A DNA stretch of 64,000 nt from Laceyella tengchongensis (GCF_900182735.1 NZ_FXTU01000005.1:191734-255733), one strand, 5' to 3'. Shown: positions 34,124 to 42,415, numbered from the stretch's first letter. The notes: a model not told the origin generated them from the letters alone. A program made the numbers and translations.

Positions 34124-34152
34124 TTGAATGTGAACATATGTTCGTATATAAT
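34124..34152 (+). promoter_or_regulatory. SOS promoter with LexA (DinR) box
   Basis: TTGAAT (34124-34129), 17-base spacer, TATAAT (34147-34152). The spacer holds TGAACATATGTTCG (34131-34144), 13 of 14 bases of the Bacillus LexA consensus CGAACATATGTTCG. LexA bound here would block the promoter, and DNA damage would release it. The first reasonable gene downstream is the 62-residue protein at 34367. Confidence 0.85.
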
Positions 34153-34366
34153 GAATATTAAACAACTCTTTTGTCCAAACAGGAGAGAGCAGAAGAAGAG
34201 GGGCCTACGTATGCATAAGGCCCCTGGCTCGGATGATCCCAATCAATGATGCGGATAGGTATGACGTTGGAAAGATGAGCTTGTCACGATAAATCAGCGG
34301 TGAAATCAGAAGTGTTGTCAGGGTTTAGCAGCATGTGCTAGCTTATTCATCTTGGGAGTGATCAGA

Positions 34367-34555
34367 ATGGTAGGTCATCTTGAAGACAGCAATGCCAATG
34401 CAAAAACAACCCACTGCCACAGCGAAGTCCCAAAAGATGATCCGGGCGTGGATGTTGAGAGCCTGTGTGCGTTATTGTTGGAGACAAAACTCTTAACGCA
34501 AAAGGAAATCGACGAATTGATCCGCATTCAGCAGAGAATGCGCGGGTTGACCTGA
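34367..34555 (+). CDS. Small acidic protein downstream of LexA promoter
   Basis: 62 aa, acidic, with a predicted helical C-terminal half (ESLCALLLETKLLTQKEIDE). GGGAGTGATC precedes ATG 34367. It lies between the LexA-box promoter and the convergent XRE repressor gene, so it is a candidate SOS-induced antirepressor, but this rests on position only. The 5' leader from the promoter would be about 210 bases and contains a GGGGCC/GGCCCC hairpin. No family is recognised. Confidence 0.6.
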   Translation: MVGHLEDSNANAKTTHCHSEVPKDDPGVDVESLCALLLETKLLTQKEIDELIRIQQRMRGLT

Positions 34556-34583
34556 ACAGAATGTGTAAGAAGCTTCTGCTTTT

Positions 34584-34955
34584 CTATTTGTTGCCAATCA
34601 ATCGATCCAAAATGGCGATGAGGATTTCCCTTATCTGGGTTTGATCTGCTTCGGGAATCGCCTTCCCTCCCCAAGTGAGGGGTTTTTCGGCCAGGGCCTG
34701 TCGCACCTCGCGTAGGTCGATGTGCGACTGAGAACGGAAGTCAGGGGAGGGACTGTCGGTGTGACCCAACAGGTAATCCACGGAGACGGAGAAGTGAGCA
34801 GCCAGCTGTTTGAGCTGGCTGGTGTCCGGCTCGTACTGGTTCCGTTCCCATCTGGAGATGGTAGCGGTGTCTACATCCAGGTGATTAGCGATGTCACCTT
34901 GCGTTTTTTTGTGTTTTTTTCTTAATTCCCTCAATCGTTCTCCTAACATACTCAT
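34584..34955 (-). CDS. XRE-family phage repressor (first)
   Basis: 123 aa. The N-terminal helix-turn-helix (about residues 5-60: LGERLRELRKKHKKTQGDIA, then TATISRWERNQYEPD) is followed by VDYLLGHTD and a short C-terminal helical region. No LexA-type protease domain is present, so SOS induction would need another factor. ATG 34955 has GGGGTG six bases upstream; GTG 34964 is an alternative. It is transcribed away from a region with two TTTGCA-type operators (35112-35164), its likely target. Confidence 0.9.
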   Translation of the reverse strand: MSMLGERLRELRKKHKKTQGDIANHLDVDTATISRWERNQYEPDTSQLKQLAAHFSVSVDYLLGHTDSPSPDFRSQSHIDLREVRQALAEKPLTWGGKAIPEADQTQIREILIAILDRLIGNK

Positions 34956-35111
34956 GCTTAACACCCCGGTATTTTGTCATGCACAATCTAGTTTATATTT
35001 GCATTATCTACAATTTATTGTATCATCCCTGAACCGTAATTGGTATATGTAAATCGGTTTTTTTACTTATTATGCAAAAAAAGCCGTTATTTTTTTCGTT
35101 TTTGTATTTAC

Positions 35112-35164
35112 ATTTGCACTAAATGCAAATATACTTAAATTAAATAATTGCATTTAGTGCAAAT
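35112..35164. promoter_or_regulatory. Two inverted phage operators, TTTGCA type
   Basis: ATTTGCACTAAATGCAAAT at 35112-35130 is an almost perfect palindrome; ATTGCATTTAGTGCAAAT at 35147-35164 is the same site in the opposite direction. They lie between the first repressor and the rightward genes and overlap plausible -35/-10 sequences (TTGCAC about 16 bases from TAAATT). Confidence 0.75.
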
Positions 35165-35317
35165 AGGTGTTGCTGATGCGGACAGGCTGGGTGAAGGCGG
35201 ATTGATGCCGCAACCAGCTGTTGGGGTTGATTTGGCACATATTTGGCACCTTGGTAGGACAAGTTCGGATTAATATGAAGGTAGAACGCCACTTATGGAA
35301 AAAGGGAGGATGGCGGT

Positions 35318-35506
35318 ATGGGGAAGGCGCAAGGCACATTATATGACGTATTGTCTTACTTGGCAGTGTGTTATGATGTGGAGCTGGTGGGCGAGTACGT
35401 GAACTTGAAGACGTTGTCCAGCCGGATTGAGGCGTTGGGTTCAAAAGGGAAAACGGATGAATTTATCGCGACCGTCAAAGCGTTGGCCGAGGAGAGGGCC
35501 GAATGA
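35318..35506 (+). CDS. Small phage early protein, unknown
   Basis: 62 aa, MGKAQGTLYDVLSYLAVCYD at the start and a Lys/Glu-rich helical end. AAGGGAGG precedes the ATG. It is the first rightward gene after the TTTGCA operators, between two convergent repressor genes. Such small genes in phage immunity regions often encode Cro-like or antirepressor functions, but there is no recognisable DNA-binding motif. Confidence 0.65.
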   Translation: MGKAQGTLYDVLSYLAVCYDVELVGEYVNLKTLSSRIEALGSKGKTDEFIATVKALAEERAE

Positions 35507-35562
35507 GGGGGAAACAACACAACCAATAGGCGGGCCCACTGGATATGTTGTTTCGGTTTGCT

Positions 35563-35922
35563 TTATTTCCCCTCTGACTGCTTTAGCTTTTTTTTGATGA
35601 TGAATTCAAAGGATTGTTTCAGGAAGGCAATGTCTTCTTCATCAAGGGTGATGTGATCGTATACAAAGATCCCATCAGCTAAAAAAGCTTTAACATCTTT
35701 TACTTTTCCCGAGTCATAAAGGTATTCTTCCCTTCCCAGCAGGTAGTCCATGGATACCTCATAGTAGTCGGCGAATTTCTGGATGAGGTCAAATGGGGGT
35801 TTGCGATAATCTCGTTCATAATTGGATATGGATTGATTGGGAATGCCCAAAGCCTGGGCCAGTTCGATCTGGCTCAATTTCCTTGATTCCCTGAGCAGGC
35901 GCAAGCGCTCTCCTAAGGTCAT
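35563..35922 (-). CDS. XRE-family phage repressor (second)
   Basis: 119 aa. The helix-turn-helix is clear: LGERLRLLRESRKLSQIELA, IPNQSISNYERDYRKPP, then VSMDYLLGREEYLYDSG. ATG 35922 has GGAGGAGATAG as ribosome site, seven bases upstream; ATG 35937 is the alternative. It is transcribed away from a region with several TCTCC/GGAGA sites, its likely operators, and its own SD resembles a half-site, so autoregulation is possible. It differs clearly from the first repressor. Confidence 0.9.
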   Translation of the reverse strand: MTLGERLRLLRESRKLSQIELAQALGIPNQSISNYERDYRKPPFDLIQKFADYYEVSMDYLLGREEYLYDSGKVKDVKAFLADGIFVYDHITLDEEDIAFLKQSFEFIIKKKLKQSEGK

Positions 35923-35965
35923 GGCTATCTCCTCCATCTAGGGTAGATTGTATCGGTGGCTTCGC

Positions 35966-36104
35966 TTATCTCCGATTTGTTTTTATTCTATTATATATTC
36001 TTCACTTAGTATAATCAAATAGGAGATAAAATAATTAATAATAAACGAAATGAAAAATAATATCAGCTTTTATATCTCCTTTTAGGAGAATATTGTTGTA
36101 TAAT
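35966..36104. promoter_or_regulatory. Operator cluster, TATCTCC type, with phage promoter
   Basis: TTATCTCC at 35966-35973, AGGAGATA at 36021-36028 and the palindrome TCTCCT-TTT-AGGAGA at 36075-36089 lie in an AT-rich region upstream of rightward genes. TATAAT at 36099-36104 is a likely -10; the palindrome covers its -35 region. This is the probable target of the second XRE repressor. Confidence 0.7.
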
Positions 36105-36146
36105 TATTCATATAGAAAAATAGTGGTGCAGTTAAGGAAAGGCTGA

Positions 36147-36317
36147 ATGATGAAGTCTTATTTGGATCAGCGCAGTCTAACGTGTTACGCCCGTGAACGC
36201 GGTGAAGGGTGTGCCTTATGCGGAATTGGCCAAGAAAGTGGACAGGTCGTCGATTTGGTTTTCAGTGAAGAGCTAAACCAGCTTGTTTATCTGGTGTGTG
36301 TGTGGAAAGAGAGGTAA
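36147..36317 (+). CDS. Small cysteine-rich phage protein
   Basis: 56 aa, MMKSYLDQRSLTCYARERGE at the start, then CALCG and later a final LVC, so a zinc-knuckle-like fold is possible. AAGGAAAGG lies six bases before ATG 36147. It is the first gene behind the TCTCC-type operators and promoter. It belongs to no family I recognise. Confidence 0.65.
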   Translation: MMKSYLDQRSLTCYARERGEGCALCGIGQESGQVVDLVFSEELNQLVYLVCVWKER

Positions 36318-36322
36318 CGGTA

Positions 36323-36379
36323 ATGGATACCGAAGAGCAGGAAATATGGGCCGTAGCCGCCGAGTTTAACCTCGTTTAA
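36323..36379 (+). CDS. Possible 18-residue peptide
   Basis: ATG 36323 to TAA 36379 encodes MDTEEQEIWAVAAEFNLV, with AGAGGTAAC seven bases upstream. It sits tightly between two phage genes (six bases and 14 bases) and so may be translated, but it is too short to prove. Confidence 0.35.
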   Translation: MDTEEQEIWAVAAEFNLV

Positions 36380-36393
36380 CAGGAGGGAAAGAA

Positions 36394-36684
36394 ATGAACG
36401 TGACGATATCGCCGGACATCATGCAACAATGCAAAGAATGGGATATTAATTGCTTTCAACTTTGCTTGTTGATTTGGATCAAATCGTTGGAGCAGGAGCA
36501 AGAGGGAATGCGTCATTTTAACCAACGGGAAGTGGCTGCTAAACTGGGGGTGAGCCGGGAAACGGTCAATAAGAACCTGGCCGTGCTGCTTAAGAAAAAG
36601 TTGATCAAGAAGGTAAACGATCATCCGCATTTCACTGAGTTCGCGTGTATAAAAGAGGTATTGGAACCAAAAGGGAGATCATAG
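36394..36684 (+). CDS. Phage winged-helix regulator
   Basis: 96 aa. A MarR/replication-initiator-like winged helix is visible: WDINCFQLCLLIWIKSLEQ, then HFNQREVAAKLGVSRETVNK as helix-turn-helix and LLKKKLIKKVND as wing entry. AGGAGG precedes the ATG. It lies between the small cysteine protein and the ArpU-like gene. It probably regulates phage early genes; its target is unknown. Confidence 0.78.
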   Translation: MNVTISPDIMQQCKEWDINCFQLCLLIWIKSLEQEQEGMRHFNQREVAAKLGVSRETVNKNLAVLLKKKLIKKVNDHPHFTEFACIKEVLEPKGRS

Positions 36685-36712
36685 CAGACAAGCGCTCTTT
36701 TTTTGCTTATTT

Positions 36713-36732
36713 ATTCTCCTTTGGGGAGAAAT
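36713..36732. promoter_or_regulatory. Operator-like palindrome upstream of ArpU-like gene
   Basis: TTCTCC-TTTGG-GGAGAA repeats the TCTCC/GGAGA pattern of the cluster at 35966-36104. It lies about 80 bases before the ArpU-like gene, so late-gene activation may be under the second XRE repressor. Confidence 0.6.
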
Positions 36733-36810
36733 TGGTTTTTATGATTTCCTGTTTCGTTGATCACCGTGGAGTCAGCCTGCGAGCACAATAATGAGGTGAG
36801 GTGCGTTTCT

Positions 36811-37263
36811 ATGCGAAAAATGGTTGATACGTCTGCTCATACCGAACAGATGGAGTGGAAAAAGGTGTTGAAATGCTTAGAAAAAATGTTGTACGAGTAT
36901 CCCTTGCTCAAAATTTCGTTGGAGAATGAGCGGGAATTGGAGCAGGAAGGGTTGTCCAACCTATTACCTTCCATAACTTCTTCTTATGAACATCGGACAA
37001 GCAAAGGTTATTCAGAATACCAGTCATCCACCGAGAAGTATGCGCTGTTGCGGGCGGCGAAGCAAATGAAGCTTCGACAGGTGGAGCGGGCGCTGGAGGT
37101 TTTGAACATGGAGGAAAAGGCCATTATTGAGGAAAAATACTTTAATCCGATGCGGCATTTTGACAGTTACATTTATGACAAGCTTGGTTTTTCCAAATCG
37201 ACTTATCAACGCTTGAAAAAATCGGCGTTGAAAAAGCTAGCGGTCGCATTGAACATCATGTGA
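36811..37263 (+). CDS. ArpU/RinA-type late transcription activator
   Basis: 150 aa. The C-terminal half is sigma-region-4-like: LEVLNMEEKAIIEEKYF, then FSKSTYQRLKKSALKKLAVA as helix-turn-helix. Size, position just before terS and this domain match the ArpU/RinA/Ltr superfamily that activates packaging and morphogenesis genes in Gram-positive phages. ATG 36811 lies after GAGGTGAGG; the longer in-frame start at 36757 lacks an SD. Its likely targets are the two repeated motifs at 37365 and 43554. Confidence 0.82.
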   Translation: MRKMVDTSAHTEQMEWKKVLKCLEKMLYEYPLLKISLENERELEQEGLSNLLPSITSSYEHRTSKGYSEYQSSTEKYALLRAAKQMKLRQVERALEVLNMEEKAIIEEKYFNPMRHFDSYIYDKLGFSKSTYQRLKKSALKKLAVALNIM

Positions 37264-37364
37264 AGAATAGGGAGGTCCAGCCTCCCTTTTTTCATGCGGG
37301 TTGTACGGGCGGGCTTGTGAGGAACGCCGCTATGCGGAAAAAGTGAATCATGTTTGAACCATCG

Positions 37365-37408
37365 TTGGCACCTTAGGTGGGGAGGCTTGTGTTATCTTTA
37401 ATACAAGG
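37365..37408 (+). promoter_or_regulatory. Late promoter-like motif, copy A (before terS)
   Basis: TTGG at 37365 and, 24 bases later, the 20-base block GTGTTATCTTTAATACAAGG (37389-37408). A block identical at 17 of 20 positions, with TTGG at the same distance, is at 43554-43597 before the connector genes. Probably the target of the ArpU-like activator. Inverted arms GGTGGGGAGGCT (37376-37387) and AGCCTCCACC (37426-37435) enclose it, and AAGGGA-TCGTG-TCCCTT follows. Confidence 0.7.
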
Positions 37409-37453
37409 GATCGTGTCCCTTAAGTAGCCTCCACCGACAGAGAAATGAAATGG

Positions 37454-37486
37454 AAAGCTCCGATCTGGTTGATCGGAGCTTTTTTC
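37454..37486 (+). terminator. Terminator between late promoter A and terS
   Basis: AAAGCTCCGATC-TGGTT-GATCGGAGCTTT with a T run. It lies 70 bases before terS and downstream of the promoter-like motif, so terS expression should need read-through, antitermination or another promoter. Confidence 0.85.
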
Positions 37487-37558
37487 ATGCGCGGTGGCGC
37501 AAGCTGTTTGCAAGTATGATGGGTAGAAAGGGCGGGGATAGAAAGAAGGTGGTACACA

Positions 37559-37987
37559 ATGACTGACCGATCAAAAGCCGGACGACCAACGAAGTTGACC
37601 CCGGCGTTGCAGGAGAAGATCGTCACAGTGATCCGTGGGGGCAATTATATTGAGACGGCTGCCGCCTACGCAGGCATTTCCAAACAGACGCTATACAATT
37701 GGCTCCGCAGAGGGGCACGACAAAAGTCCGGGCAATATCGGGAGTTTGCCCTTGCTGTGGAACAGGCGCTGGCGGAAGCGGAAATGCGAGATTTGGCGTT
37801 GATCGAACAAGCGGCCCGCGACGGGAAGTGGCAAGCGGCCGCCTGGCGTCTGGAGCGGCGTTTCCCCAAACGCTGGGGCCGGCAGGATTATTTGGATCTT
37901 CTCATGCAGGAGCGGCAGACGCAGGTGCAAGCGAAAAAGAAACAGATTAAGGTGCAGTTAAGCCCGTCGGCGGCAGAGGGGGAGTGA
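37559..37987 (+). CDS. terS: Phage terminase small subunit
   Basis: 142 aa. The N-terminal helix-turn-helix GRPTKLTPALQEKIVT and TAAAYAGISKQTLYNWLRRG recognises the packaging site; the remainder is helical and oligomerising, with FPKRWGRQDYL near the end, as in many Bacillota TerS proteins. AAGAAGGTGG precedes the ATG. It is four bases from terL. Confidence 0.9.
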   Translation: MTDRSKAGRPTKLTPALQEKIVTVIRGGNYIETAAAYAGISKQTLYNWLRRGARQKSGQYREFALAVEQALAEAEMRDLALIEQAARDGKWQAAAWRLERRFPKRWGRQDYLDLLMQERQTQVQAKKKQIKVQLSPSAAEGE

Positions 37988-37990
37988 GGC

Positions 37991-39265
37991 ATGCATAGGG
38001 ATTTGTTCGCCCCGGATGGGTATGTGCATGAGGAATACCAGCTCTTTGTGCAAGATGAACCAGAGTGCGAAGAGACAATTGCAGGGTACCATGCCCATCC
38101 CAAACAACAAGTGTTGCATCAAAGCCCCGCCCGTTTTCGCATCGCCACTTGCGGCAGGCGGTGGGGAAAAACGCTGGCCTGCTCGATGGAGATGATGAAG
38201 TTCGCCTTGGAGAACGAACGCGCATTGTGTTGGTGGGTGGCCCCTTACTACCGTCAGGCTTGGATCGCATATCGCATTATCAGCCAAGCCATACGCGATT
38301 TTGTTGTGAACGACTTGAAAAGCTACATGCGGATTGAGTTGGAAAACGGCTCGATCTTGGAGTTTCGGTCAGCTGAGAATGTTGACGCTCTCCGGGGGGA
38401 GGGCGTTTCTTTTTTGGTGGTCGACGAGGCGGCCATGATCAAGCGGGAGGCGTGGGAAGAGGCCTTGCGCCCGGCACTGGCCGACCGGAAGGGCAAGGCG
38501 GTGTTTATCTCCACCCCCAAAGGGCGGAATTGGTTTTTTGATTTGTACATGCGCGGCCAAGACCGCGATTTCCCTGATTATGAATCATTTCGATTCCCCA
38601 GCGCTAGCAATCCGTACCTGCCGGCATCCGAGCTGGAGGAAGTGAAAAAGAGCTTGCCAGCCGATGTGGTGCGGCAAGAGTTTGACGCTGAATTCTTAGA
38701 GGAATCCGCCGGCGTGTTCCGCGGCATCCGCCATTGTGTCGAGGGGGAACTAGAGGCGCCGCGGGAGCACGGGGAATATGTGATCGGGTTTGATGTTGCC
38801 AAGCATGTCGATTACTCCGTCATCACGGTGATCGATGTAAACCGGAGGCATGTGGTGGCGTTCGAACGATTCAACCAAGTGGATTGGAAGACGCAGATTG
38901 ATTGCTTGGAAGCATTGGTTCGGAGGTATAACCACGCCAAAGTGTGGATGGATTCCACAGGGGTGGGGGATGCCGTTTGCGAGAGTGTGTATGACCGGGG
39001 GATCGATGTGGAAGGGTTTGTTTTCACCTCGATATCCAAGAAGCAACTGATTCAGCACCTCACGCTTCTGATCGCGGAACGGGCGATCACATTCCCCGAA
39101 TTGCCGGAGTTGCTTCATGAGCTGTCCACATTCCAATTTCACCTCACCCCGACTGGACATCTCTCTTATTCCCATCCCCCTGGGGGTCACGACGACTGTG
39201 TGATGTCGTTGGCGCTGGCCTGCTGGGGTCTCAAAGAACATCAGCCTATACAGCTTTTTATCTAA
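37991..39265 (+). CDS. terL: Phage terminase large subunit
   Basis: 424-aa packaging motor. The ATPase domain has Walker A CGRRWGKT (about residues 54-61) and Walker B FLVVDEAAM (about 140), with the coupling motif FISTPKGRNWFF. The C-terminal RNase-H-like nuclease shows the first acidic residue in IGFDVAKHVDYSVITV, the second near KVWMDSTGVGD and HDDCVMSLALA near the end. Domains appear complete, so it should be functional. Confidence 0.95.
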   Translation: MHRDLFAPDGYVHEEYQLFVQDEPECEETIAGYHAHPKQQVLHQSPARFRIATCGRRWGKTLACSMEMMKFALENERALCWWVAPYYRQAWIAYRIISQAIRDFVVNDLKSYMRIELENGSILEFRSAENVDALRGEGVSFLVVDEAAMIKREAWEEALRPALADRKGKAVFISTPKGRNWFFDLYMRGQDRDFPDYESFRFPSASNPYLPASELEEVKKSLPADVVRQEFDAEFLEESAGVFRGIRHCVEGELEAPREHGEYVIGFDVAKHVDYSVITVIDVNRRHVVAFERFNQVDWKTQIDCLEALVRRYNHAKVWMDSTGVGDAVCESVYDRGIDVEGFVFTSISKKQLIQHLTLLIAERAITFPELPELLHELSTFQFHLTPTGHLSYSHPPGGHDDCVMSLALACWGLKEHQPIQLFI

Positions 39266-39281
39266 TGTGGAGGTGAGTCGT

Positions 39282-40541
39282 ATGTACGACTTGGAAACCC
39301 GCATCAAGCGGTTTATGGAGAAACAAGCGGATCGGCTCGAAGGGAAAGCGGCTTCTGTGCCGTCCTATATGACGACTTGGACGCAAGTTCGCACTAATCA
39401 ACATTACGATTTGAGCCGATTGACCGATGAAGGGTACCGCAAGAACAGCATTGCTTCCGCCTGCATCATCATGATCGCCACATCTGCGCCAGAAGCGGAG
39501 CTAAAAGTGTACCAGCCATCAGAGATGGGCCATGTCGAGGTGCCCGACCATTGGCTGAAACAGCTGATCAACCGTCCCAATCCCTATCTGTCCACCTATG
39601 AGCTGTGGGAATTGGTCCACACCTACCTCAACACCTCAGGCAATGCTTATATTCTGTTGCATCGTGATAAAAACGCCCAATTTGGCCCGGTAACGGAGCT
39701 GGATGTGTTACGCCCAGACATGGTTGTGCCGGCTTTCGACGAGAACAACAAGATTCGCTATTACCAATACTCCTTGAATGGCAAGCAGTTTAAATTTTTG
39801 CCGCAACAAATCATCCATCTCAAGTTTCCAGACCCGCTGAATGAAGTTGAGGGCTTGTCTCCGCTCGCGCGGGTGCTGAGGGAATTAAACATCGACAATC
39901 AGGCGACGGATTTCACCCGTACCTTTTTCAACAACGCGGCAGTGCCCTACGGCATCTTGTCCACCGATCAAAAGATGCGTGAAGAAGAAGTGGAACGCAC
40001 CCGAGAGCGTTGGATGGACTGGTTTCGCGGCTCACGCGGAAAAAATCGCTTTAAGCCGGCGGTGTTGGGTCAAGGCCTTAAGTATGAGCAGATCGGCTTG
40101 TCGTTTCAGGAGATGGAGTTTGAGGCGTTGCGTAGCATGACCGAAACCCGCATCTGCGGTGCCTTTGGGGTTGACCCGGTGTTGTTGCCGAGCTGGGTGG
40201 GGATCAAATACGGCGGCAAATACAGCAACTACAGCGAAGCGCGTCGCCACTTGTGGGATGAGACCATCATTCCTGCCTTGAGACGAATTGAAAGCAAGCT
40301 GACTTCCCAATTGCTGGCCCACGAAGGGGTCGTCGCCCGATTTGACCTCAGCAAGATTCAAGCCTTGCAAGAGAATGTGAATGCCAAGTTCGAACGGATT
40401 CAGGGAGCCTTCACCGCCGGGATCATGAAACTGGACGAGGCGCGAACCCAGCTCGGTCTGGAACAGGACGAACTGTTGGGGGACCTGTATACGTTTCAAC
40501 TAAAAGGTCAGCAAGGAAAGTCCGTAAAAGCTCTGAAATGA
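39282..40541 (+). CDS. Phage portal protein (HK97/PBSX-like)
   Basis: 419-aa portal, which forms the dodecameric DNA gate at one capsid vertex and the connection to terminase and tail. Family segments: NSIASACIIMIATSAPEAEL, PNPYLSTYELWELVHTYLNT, GNAYILLHRD, QQIIHLKFPDPLNEVEGLSP and FGVDPVLLP. GGAGGTGAG precedes ATG 39282. The C-terminal segment GIMKLDEARTQLGLEQDELL is echoed at the start of the next gene. A terminator follows. Confidence 0.93.
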   Translation: MYDLETRIKRFMEKQADRLEGKAASVPSYMTTWTQVRTNQHYDLSRLTDEGYRKNSIASACIIMIATSAPEAELKVYQPSEMGHVEVPDHWLKQLINRPNPYLSTYELWELVHTYLNTSGNAYILLHRDKNAQFGPVTELDVLRPDMVVPAFDENNKIRYYQYSLNGKQFKFLPQQIIHLKFPDPLNEVEGLSPLARVLRELNIDNQATDFTRTFFNNAAVPYGILSTDQKMREEEVERTRERWMDWFRGSRGKNRFKPAVLGQGLKYEQIGLSFQEMEFEALRSMTETRICGAFGVDPVLLPSWVGIKYGGKYSNYSEARRHLWDETIIPALRRIESKLTSQLLAHEGVVARFDLSKIQALQENVNAKFERIQGAFTAGIMKLDEARTQLGLEQDELLGDLYTFQLKGQQGKSVKALK

Positions 40542-40570
40542 AGTGATCTGAGAACTTGAAAAGTCCCTTA

Positions 40571-40597
40571 GGCGCTTGGTTAAAAGCGCCTTTTTCA
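40571..40597 (+). terminator. Terminator between portal and MuF-toxin gene
   Basis: GGCGCTT and AAGCGCC form a seven-pair stem followed by TTTTTC. It partly separates the toxin gene from the terminase-portal message. Confidence 0.8.
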
Positions 40598-40618
40598 TTT
40601 TTCCAAGGGGGAAATGGG

Positions 40619-42388
40619 ATGAACATCATTAAAGCGTTCAAAAGAAATCAAATCACATTAAATGAAGCACGGATCGGGTTGGGATTGCCACCCGATTCTT
40701 TATTTGGCCACAAATACTATTTTGAGCTTTTAACTTTCATGTCATATGAAGTAAAGGCTCAGACTGATCCGATTTTTGGTATTTTTTATGATCAATTGAG
40801 CGCGTTGCAATCTAAATACCAAATCGATTTTTCAAATCAATTTAAAGAGATATTGCAAAAGTGGAGAACAAATGTGAATAGTCAGCCTACCAATCGACCT
40901 TTTGCGAGAGGGGAAAAAAAACGTTTTTATGAATATGTTGAAAATATGTATTCAGATTTGGAAAAAGAAATCATGGAAACACATAGGGAGGTGATGGCTA
41001 AATTAGTTGAGGAAGCAGGTTCTCGCATGACCGAAACGGTTATCGCTTCAGATGAGGCTTATAATAAGGAGCACTTTGTTGACAATGAATTAGAGTCATT
41101 GTCTGAGCAATTCGCTGCATATGTAATGGAAAAATACAAAAATAAAATAAAAGAGTTTTATAACCGTGCTGAAAATCTGATAACACTACGGGATGAAATA
41201 CTTAAATTTATTGACGATGCCAAAAAAGATGAGAAAACCATCAACTATGAAATGGTCAAAATATCTAACTTGGCTGCTGAAGATGCCATGAGGCAAGCGG
41301 GGATTGAAGAAAAAATGTGGGTTTTAGAAGACCATAGTCGCAGCTGCCCCTTTTGCCGCCGAATGAGTGAAGAGAATAAAAAAGTAGGAGAACTGTTTGC
41401 CAAAAAGGGAGAAATCATCCAAATTGACGATAAAGTGATGAATATCAAAGAAAATGTGCTTGCTCCACCTATTCATGCCAATTGCGCATGTTTTATTATG
41501 CCAGTAGGCATAGAATCACCATATAGAGAGTTTACACCGGCAACAGATGCGGAAATAGATCAATTAAGAAAACTGTTGATCAAATGGGGAATAAGGGCAG
41601 ATGTGGCAAAGCGATGGGCGGAAGGTAATAAATATCCCAAAATTCACAAAAACGCAGGCCAAGTAAGTGACAAGAAAAATGCAAATGGCGCATACGAGGT
41701 CATTAACTATAAAGGAGAGAAAATTTCCCTTACAGGAAGGGAGTATTATGGAAAAACGAAAAAAGTTGTCATAGGGAATGACGAAACAGGATATAAGGAA
41801 TTTAATGTGAAAGTGAATAAATTCCCTGACTTCACTCCATTTAAATTTGACGAATTTCAGCTTGCAGTCAGACATTACCAAATTCCTGAAAAAAGACAGT
41901 TTCATATTCTAAATATCATGGTCAGGGATAAATTGGATCGTGATCAAAAATATAGGGCCAAATTATTAGATCTTGCGTTGAACACGATCAAATACGGAGG
42001 GTCAAAAAACAGATTATGCAGAAAATACAGGGCATTTTTTGATAATTCGGGCATAAAGAACACGTTGCAACAACATCTGCCTCACATCCAGAGCAATGTT
42101 CTGGAAGCGTACATTAATAAGGTCATACGCGGAGAGCCCTGCCCTGAATTATACAAGGAAATTGTGGCTCGTGATAAACTGAAGCAAGATGTTGAAAGCA
42201 TTTTTATAAGTTGGGTGGAAAAGGGAAACGAGTATTTTGGGTTTACGTGGCACCATCACGAAGAGTTGGGGCGAATGTTATTGCTACCTTCCAATATCCA
42301 TACCAATGTGCCTCACACAGGAGGAGAAGCGATATATTACGGAAACAGACACGATGATGATGAAGAGACAACGGTTCAAGTCAGATAA
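40619..42388 (+). CDS. MuF minor-head protein fused to WHH-type HNH nuclease toxin
   Basis: 589 aa. Three parts are visible. Residues 1-30 resemble the portal C-terminus (ITLNEARIGLGLPPDSLFG). About 80-300 is a MuF/SPP1-gp7-like minor-head domain with Cys243, Cys246 and the APPIHANCACF ending. About 400-589 is a toxin: FPDFTPF pre-toxin motif and FTWHHHEELGRMLLLPSNIH plus PHTGG, the WHH branch of the HNH/EndoVII nucleases used by polymorphic toxins. The gene is clearly more AT-rich than its neighbours, suggesting recent transfer. ATG 40619 lies after AAGGGGG. MuF toxins are known in temperate phages; the particle may carry this protein. Confidence 0.88.
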   Translation: MNIIKAFKRNQITLNEARIGLGLPPDSLFGHKYYFELLTFMSYEVKAQTDPIFGIFYDQLSALQSKYQIDFSNQFKEILQKWRTNVNSQPTNRPFARGEKKRFYEYVENMYSDLEKEIMETHREVMAKLVEEAGSRMTETVIASDEAYNKEHFVDNELESLSEQFAAYVMEKYKNKIKEFYNRAENLITLRDEILKFIDDAKKDEKTINYEMVKISNLAAEDAMRQAGIEEKMWVLEDHSRSCPFCRRMSEENKKVGELFAKKGEIIQIDDKVMNIKENVLAPPIHANCACFIMPVGIESPYREFTPATDAEIDQLRKLLIKWGIRADVAKRWAEGNKYPKIHKNAGQVSDKKNANGAYEVINYKGEKISLTGREYYGKTKKVVIGNDETGYKEFNVKVNKFPDFTPFKFDEFQLAVRHYQIPEKRQFHILNIMVRDKLDRDQKYRAKLLDLALNTIKYGGSKNRLCRKYRAFFDNSGIKNTLQQHLPHIQSNVLEAYINKVIRGEPCPELYKEIVARDKLKQDVESIFISWVEKGNEYFGFTWHHHEELGRMLLLPSNIHTNVPHTGGEAIYYGNRHDDDEETTVQVR

Positions 42389-42415
42389 CCTTAATATTAT
42401 GGGAGGTCATGAAGA

